A stretch of 64,000 nucleotides of DNA from the NCBI GenBank assembly GCA_030789695.1, contig CM061142.1, forward strand, positions 145,237,637 through 145,301,636. Direction: 5' to 3'. This stretch comes from Scilla litardierei. Taxonomy: Eukaryota > Streptophyta > Magnoliopsida > Asparagales > Asparagaceae. Both the position numbers and the translations under genes were made by a program. The notes under the pieces were generated by a model. It saw nothing but the letters and a program-made list of their open reading frames with translations, had not been told where the DNA came from and ran no database searches. Of this stretch, positions 58,342 through 64,000 are shown piece after piece. The stretch's first letter is position 1. Each line of letters begins with the position of its first letter.

Positions 58342-58428
58342 CTAAGGGGTAACAAGCAACTATATCAAACAAGGAAACTAACTAATCAAACATAAATGCA
58401 GAAAAGTAAAGACTAGGTCAAGGGTTAC
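58342..58428 (-). other. Candidate intron 1 (87 bp) between gag and protease
   Basis: Starts GTAACC after CAG and ends CCCCTTAG before GTG, with about half of its bases T, as in plant introns. Removal joins the codon phases G|GT and links DDVIAG to [16 protein letters not shown], the usual entry to Tekay protease. If it is retained, the frame meets TGA three codons in. This resembles Ogre elements, in which an intron separates gag-protease from RT. Confidence 0.6.
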
Positions 58429-58828
58429 CTGCGATCACGTCGTCAGCAGCTTCAGCCTCAACGACTGTCATGGTGTAAGCTCGACGCACCGGGGGTTTGG
58501 CCTGCTGAAAGGCTCGCCATTCATCTTTGTGGATTTGGGCAAGGCCCAAATCATCCTCAGTGCTCTGACGCCACTCTTCGGCCGCTAGCGGGCCCTCTCG
58601 TCTGGAAAAGCTCTTCGGACGCATCACTTTAAACTGCTTGGCTCCCAGGGCTGGTGCGGCTGGCGCAGCTGGCGCAGCCTGGCGTCCCTGCTGGACTAGA
58701 TGATGCTGAACCTCCAGCATATCTCTCATAACTCCCAGCATCTGACGGATGTCGTCGTCTCTGCCTCCAGGAGCTCCGGTCCCGGATCCGGCTCCGGTTC
58801 CGTGTCGGGTAATGCGTCTTCCGGCCAT
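58418..58828 (-). pseudogene. gag: Tekay-like gag, internally deleted
   Basis: The likely start is MAGRRITRHG at 58828; an ATG 36 bases upstream (58864) is also in frame. The N-terminal half is an Ala/Gly/Arg-rich leader, then FKVMRPKSFSRREGPLAAEEW, the start of the Gag core. It jumps after a few codons to KPPVRRAYTMTVVEAEAADDVIAG, the run-up to protease. Most of capsid and the CCHC knuckle are missing, so the frame-preserving deletion makes this Gag non-functional. Confidence 0.7.
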
Positions 58829-58960
58829 CCTGCAAAAGAGAAAGAATGCCAGAGTTAATCCCATGTATACGATTACTCTAGATGTCTAGCTAATGATAAG
58901 CGTTATCATTATTCTGAATTTTGCAGTTGCAAAGGACCAGCATGGGCCACCAACAAAACC

Positions 58961-61719
58961 TGTAACGCCCCGCTTCCCAAAAGACACCGGAAGCGAGAGC
59001 GTTACGCGGTCCGCTTGAACTGGAGCGGTGAAGCTCGAGTTCAATAAGCGTCTGTGATTAAAACACAGATTAGATCCTTGCAACTACCATTCAGAACAAT
59101 AAGAAACACATCCAGAAAAGATAAAGCCACATCCAGAAATAATGTTCGTACACAGAGTTTAACAATGCCACAGCTGGGCTAAAAGTAGCAACAAGGAAAG
59201 TAGCGTACTCGAAAGTAACTACAACGACTAAAAAGGAACTAAGAAAGCAGTAAGGTGTCGGGGTCCACTAGTCCTCTGCTGGGAGAGGCACTGCGTCAGG
59301 TGCGAACTCCTGACTCTCCAACTCTGGTGTCTCGTACTGGTCCTCCTGGTACTCAAGCTCTGAACCTGACATACATCCACAAACATGAATGTATGTCAGC
59401 TAGGGGTCTGCAAGAGAGAGTTAGCATCCCAAAGCGAAGTACACGACATATATATGAATTTTAGGAGCATCAATAATTTAAAAGAAGTGACTGCAGCAAT
59501 TTAACAATTATCAATTTTATAGAACGGGAACGTACAATCCTAGGCATGCAATTCTAGTCGATGTCAAGTTTAAAGTTAAGATTCTCTGAGTTGGTTAGTA
59601 TTTCAATATTCACGATGACCAAGTTAGTGTTACAATGTCCAAGTCAAGAATTCACATCTAATCTAGGGTTCTCGCCTTTAGGTCGTGATGAGAAGGTCGT
59701 TCCTCTCACGGGGGCTTACCGTGATTGACACTAACCCACCGCGTCGAGTGGTGCTCTTGAGGAGAGTACATTTCATATGCCTAGTGGCCGCTCAACCCTA
59801 ACCCCACCCAAAAGTTTTGCCGGAACACGAGCCGGCCTAGTCGACTCACACGACATCACGATATCACGATACCGCCTTCGAGGCGCACGATTTCACGATG
59901 TCCATATTGTTAAACATGTGACTCACTGTATTTTACTGTTAACAATATTAAAGTTTTATGGTGACAGTTCTGCAAAGCGGAAACGGGTCGAACGACCGTT
60001 TTCGTAATTTCAATTAATGACGAATACGTCCTTTTTGTTCAACTTGCTACAGAAATGATTTTTTTCTCTTAGTGTTTGAAATGGGGATATATCGTATGAT
60101 ATACCGTTGGATCCCAATTTTTGTCCAGATTATCAGGGCATCGTTTTCATGCGTCATTACACGTCTAGTTTTCAAGTTACACATCTCTAACTAAAAGTGA
60201 CGCAAAACTTCCGAAACTTCAAAATTTCATATAAAATCGAATACTCGCCTGTTTTTGACGTTCTTGGTGTCGTTGGAATCGTCTCGACGAGTACTATGCC
60301 GTGGAGGGTTTGGTTCGCTGTTTTGACAGAGTATAAAATCAGAAATGACGTTTTTCAGTTCAGGTCAGATTTGCAAGAGCTCCTACGACGTCTAATCAAC
60401 ATGTTTTATTAGGTTTCTCTACTTTACGGTGGGGGGTTATGAGTTTTAGGGGGTAGATCTACCAACCTGAATTGAAGCGAGGGATCGGTTGACGTCAACG
60501 AGCAGTGGCGACACGTGAAAACTCCGAAACAGCGAGCGTTGAGCGTCGGGTGGAGCGTTCTCGTCAGATCCGGGACTGTCAACGTGCACACGACCCGTGC
60601 GCGAGTGCTCGGATGCTGTGAGGGGGCGGCCGACGTCGGATCTGAGCGGTTGGACGAAAACACGGCTGTCGGAGACTCCCGTGCGGCCTGTTGCGTGGTT
60701 GCGTGGCTGTGAAGATGGAGGGGGCAGTCGAGAGTTGGGAAGATGGAGCTTGGGTGGTTGCAAGCCGTGGGAGGGGGAGAACTCGGAGGAGGAGAAGGAG
60801 GCTGCGGGTGGTGGCCTGGCCATGAGGAGGAAGAGACCGGGCCTGTGGGGTTGCGGTCCTGTGATGGCGAGCTCCGCGCTACGCGAGGGTTGCGCTGGAG
60901 AAGAAGGAGAGGGGCCGTGAGCTGTGGGTCTCAGGAGCAGGCGTATGTGCGAGGGGGAAGGGAAAGTGGCCTCTTGCAGATTGATAGAAGAAGAAGGAGG
61001 AGGAGAGGAGAGGAGAACTGCGGGGTTTCCCTGTGTTGCGTGGAGATGGGAAAGTAAAGGGGGCGGCTGTCTTTAGTCTAGGTTTTGTTTTTTTTGTTTT
61101 TTTTGATAGCCTAGGTTTAATTTATAAGGAAAAGGGGTAGGGCTCTGTGCTATTCGTTTGGCCTAAGGTAGATGTGCTCTCAGGTTTTGATTTCCCATAG
61201 TTTTGTTTATTAAAAGGGGTAGAGGCTTGTACGTTGGTGGGTGGAGAGAATGGGTCAAAGGGATGATACGGAGGGATATTAAAAGATCGATTTAGATTTT
61301 CTTGTGATTTGATTCTAACTGTTTTCAATAGTATTCCCTTTTTATTTATTAAGAATTTGTTTCATTTTTTGAAAGCAGGGCATTAGAATTGGAATATGTT
61401 TGATTTTATTATTTATTAATTATTTATTCTTTTTAAAACGTTTTTCCCTTAAAAACGAAACTGAGAGCCTGCAGATGTTAATTGATAGTTTAGGTAAGGT
61501 TAGTTTAATAATTACGAATGTGATTAAGGCAATTTGATCTTTCGTCGTCTAAAAATCACAACGAAGGTACCGGAGCGTTCGCGCCTCCGAGAGGATCGTG
61601 CTAACGGGGTCTGATCACGCGTCTGGGCTACGGAACAAAATAATACAAACAAATACGGATATACTCACTACAAATGACATACGCGCTAAAATTCGTACAA
61701 CCGAACAGTGGTCGTTACA
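58961..61719 (-). repeat. Tekay-like element 5' LTR
   Basis: Direct repeat of 52111-54899. Minus-strand TATA box at 61118-61128. It is followed on the minus strand by GGTTTTGTTGGTGGCCCATG, shared with LARD-B; this may contain the primer site, but I cannot assign the tRNA. Confidence 0.92.
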
Positions 61720-61724
61720 CGTTA

Positions 61725-62965
61725 CAAAGTCCAAACGGCATTCTTCTATAGGCATATGTCCCAAATGGGCAAGTGAAAGTCGTCTCAAGAAATCCGGAGT
61801 ACCCGTCCATGAAACAGAAATAGTTGTGCTTCGCCAGCCTCTCAAGCATCTGATCAATGAAGGGGAGAGGGTAATGATCCTTCCTCGTAGCCTTGTTCAG
61901 CTTTCTATAGTCAATGCACATCCTGTACCCCGTGACGGTCCTCGTTGGTATTAGCTCGTTCTTCTCGTTGTGAACCACCATCATTCCTCCTTTCTTGGGT
62001 ACAACGTGCACCGGGCTAACCCAGCGACTATCGGAGATAGGGTATATGATAACGGCATGTAGAAGCCTAACAATCTCCTTTTTCACAACTTCCATCATTA
62101 TGGGATTTAGCCTCCGCTGCGGCTCAATCGAGGAGGCTTGCTCATCTTCAAGCAGTATTCTGTGCGAGCAAAGGCCTAAGCTAACCCCTTTTAAATCTTT
62201 AATTGCATATCCGAAAACTCCTTTAAACCTTTTTAAAACACTAAGAAGTTTGGTCATCTGATCTTCAGGCAGCGAGGAGTTCATTATGACCGGCAGGGTC
62301 GAGCCCATCCCCAAATATTCATACTTTAGCCCCGGGGGTAACTCTTTCATCTCGACTTCATGAGGCCCCGACGCATACTTCTCAAGCTGAGCATCCTCAA
62401 GCGAAAGGAGTTCTTCGTGGATTTCTTGAAAGCCAGCTTCCGGAACCTCACTCCCAGCCGTGGTTCCGCATGGCAAAGTCTCGCAAGGTGTTGTGGGAAT
62501 GACCGAGGAAGGCATTGGGTCTCTTTCAAGCTCATAATAATTATCCGGGAAGAAGGCTTCTAAGTGAAAACAGGTTTCAACAGTCGATGGTTCCCCACAA
62601 CTGTTTCTAGCTTCCTCATTGTCCAAAGATCCGGGATGCTCGATAGAGGTCTGCACGGAATAGATCAGTTCCTGCCCAACGTAACCGACAGACTCAGCTT
62701 GATGGTTCTCCTGACAAAACTCCGCGAACAATTCTTCCTCACTAAACTCGGAACCAGGAATGTCGACATACGCCACTTCATCGTGAGGAAAGAGAGTTGC
62801 CGTGGCAAGGTGCTGTTGCATATCATGATACCTCCTCTTATTTTCCACAGCGGCAGCCAGAAGGGATAGTATATTCGAAGTATTTAGGGATTCTGCCAAG
62901 CTTCGTGCCAAACAGCGGATGTGGTACGAGTGATCCCAGATATCTCCCGAAACTGCATGCAACAT
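61725..62965 (-). pseudogene. pol: Athila polyprotein N-terminal part with RT start
   Basis: The ATG at 62965 begins a frame open to the Tekay insertion (about 413 codons). The first 200 residues are acidic and unlike Gag or protease: no zinc knuckle and no D-S/T-G motif. RT begins around SRWVSPVHVVPKKGG, with GYRMCIDYRKLNKATRKDHYPLPFIDQM. About ten residues are missing between DGYSGF and TTFTCPFGTYAYRRM, a deletion inside the RT palm. Only about 260 bases separate the ATG from the primer site, so gag and protease appear to have been lost. Confidence 0.75.
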
Positions 62966-63225
62966 CCTCGTCGTGGGGCAGAGAACCTATAAGAAAGGAG
63001 AGAGAGAACTGCACAAATAGCAAACACGTCAAAAAAACGGGTTGCATAAACGGGAAGCGAATGTAGCGACGGCAGCACGACGATTCAGTCAATCAGTTCT
63101 ATACAATTACTATTTACAATATGTACAAGTGAAATCAAAAAGCCTAGAGTGCGAAAATTATCGCGAGATAGGGATGTGAGCTAGACACAAGGGTTCATGA
63201 AATCCAAAATAACAAGCACGTTGCC

Positions 63226-63243
63226 TCCCCGGCAACGGCGCCA
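63226..63243 (-). other. Athila primer binding site, tRNA-Asp type
   Basis: TGGCGCCGTTGCCGGGGA on the minus strand, seven bases after the LTR end at 63251; identical to the E1 site. Confidence 0.88.
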
Positions 63244-63250
63244 TAAAGCT

Positions 63251-64000
63251 TGACGTCCCCCGCTAGTGCGTGCTAGATGTGTGCAATAATACGATTGGGG
63301 GCGTGAGATTTAAATATTTGTAACCGCAAGCGCACGGTGTTGTAGTGTGGCTTGGGGGTCGAACTCAGGGAGGCGTGGATGTGCTTGTGTCAAAGAGGAT
63401 CAAATTCACCCCATGGGCGAGCTAGCCTGGATCGAATGATGGGTTGTCAAGTTAAAAGGAATGCAAGGTATATACAATATAAAGGAAAACCCCGGGACTT
63501 TGGTTTCTGCCCTATCGAGCGACTCTCGCCGATACGGCCTACGGGTAGGATAGCGATCGGAATTAGGGTCTAATGGTGAGACGTTGCCTCTAAGAGTGGT
63601 ACCAGCATCCCATGGGCCCGATATTCCGGTCGGTGCCCAGGATGATACGCCGGACTTCCCGGGTTCGGTCAGTGGGCACTCCCGTGTCAATTAACACTGA
63701 CCGACTCCGGGAGCACTAAGTTCACAATGATAACTCCCAACGTCTCATTCTGTCGCTCCCGCGCACTAGGATTCGACGTCTACGCTAAGGGCGCGGGCTA
63801 TGGCTAGGGAGTCAACCGCCAAGTTTATTCCACCATGGCCCAACAGTCAAAGGCGGTCTTTTTCCCGCCGATGACAATAAAACACCCCGCGTAACCATTA
63901 GATTCCTAATCCCTATCGATTTCCTAGTCCTATGGACGCATCGGGAAGAGCCCACGAAGGGGTTTCCGCCAAAATCCCAGATTTGGGAACTACTCACACA
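63251..64000 (-). repeat. Athila 5' LTR (3' part, continues beyond window)
   Basis: Matches 16268-17000, starting TGACGTCCCCCGCTAGTGCG. It contains a 19-bp segment (around 63293-63311, TTGGGGGCGTGAG..) absent from the other copy. U3, palindromes and the target duplication are outside the window. Confidence 0.85.

Larger units (their letters stand above)
52111..61719 (-). mobile_element. Tekay-like Ty3/gypsy element with chromodomain
   Basis: LTRs of 2789 and 2759 bp, perfect cgtta duplications (52106-52110, 61720-61724) and a 4.06-kb interior with truncated gag, protease, RT, RNase H, integrase and chromodomain. Termini (minus strand TGTAACGACC..GGGGCGTTACA) and polypurine tract match the LARDs. 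It is inserted in the Athila RT. Two GT-AG interruptions and three premature stops break the reading; gag lacks its capsid C-terminal part and zinc knuckle. Confidence 0.92.
16268..64000 (-). mobile_element. Athila-like Ty3/gypsy element expanded by four insertions
   Basis: Minus-strand order: 5' LTR (enters at 63251), primer site (63226-63243), RT start (61725-62965), RT-RNase H-integrase (50605-52105), integrase C-terminus (41145-41887), internal promoter (40581-40950), post-pol ORF (40136-40094 and 30810-29624), 3' UTR (28096-29623 and 17839-17965) and 3' LTR (16268-17838). Removing the four insertions with their duplicated 5 bp leaves an interior of about 7.7 kb. RT and integrase sequence ([36 protein letters not shown]) is characteristic of Athila. 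Gag and protease are not visible, so this copy is defective. The target duplication cannot be checked because the far LTR end is outside the window. Confidence 0.85.

Overview
This window is plant nuclear DNA made of LTR retrotransposons inserted into one another. I found no host gene, tRNA, rRNA or CRISPR array. The lineages (Athila-type, Tekay/Del-type with a chromodomain, and Sirevirus-like Ty1/copia), the tRNA-complementary primer sites and the C-rich long LTRs point to a flowering plant with a large, repeat-rich genome. I cannot name the species.

Layout, left to right. (1) 1-2403 is the 3' part of the non-coding interior of a large retrotransposon derivative (LARD-A). It carries a 248-bp non-autonomous Helitron (990-1237) and a TA microsatellite. 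Its 3' LTR is 2404-5694. (2) 5695-15928 is a Tekay-like LTR split by element E1 (7243-14765). E1 is a non-autonomous Athila-related element with 2.07-kb LTRs, a tRNA-Asp-type primer site and a decayed gag-like reading frame. A short interior (15929-16267) follows the split LTR. (3) 16268 to the right edge is one Athila-like element on the minus strand. Its 3' LTR is 16268-17838 and its 5' LTR enters at 63251. Four insertions with perfect 5-bp target duplications have expanded an interior of about 7.7 kb to about 45 kb. They are a solo LTR (17966-28090, itself holding a Sirevirus-like gag-only element at 20062-26903), LARD-B (30816-40093), a Sirevirus-like copia element (41893-50599) and a Tekay-like element (52111-61719).

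How the parts work together. The Athila pol is read on the minus strand through 61725-62965, 50605-52105 and 41145-41887. Beyond pol is a separate 409-codon ORF (40136-40094 joined to 30810-29624). It is preceded by a copy of the LTR U3 promoter, with CCGATCGG palindrome pairs and a TATA box. The Tekay-like element has two short GT-AG interruptions in pol, of 87 and 68 bp, whose removal restores the reading. The first lies between the gag/protease junction and the protease active site, so splicing could set the Gag to Gag-Pol ratio, as described for Ogre elements. LARD-B, LARD-A, E1 and the gag-only element lack pol and would depend on enzymes made by relatives.

The most notable observations are the two candidate introns, the internal promoter ahead of the post-pol ORF, the gag-only element with a histidine-rich tail, U3 palindrome pairs in unrelated families, and premature stops that all fit C-to-T change at CG or CHG sites. 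All calls come from reading the sequence; no database search was possible.
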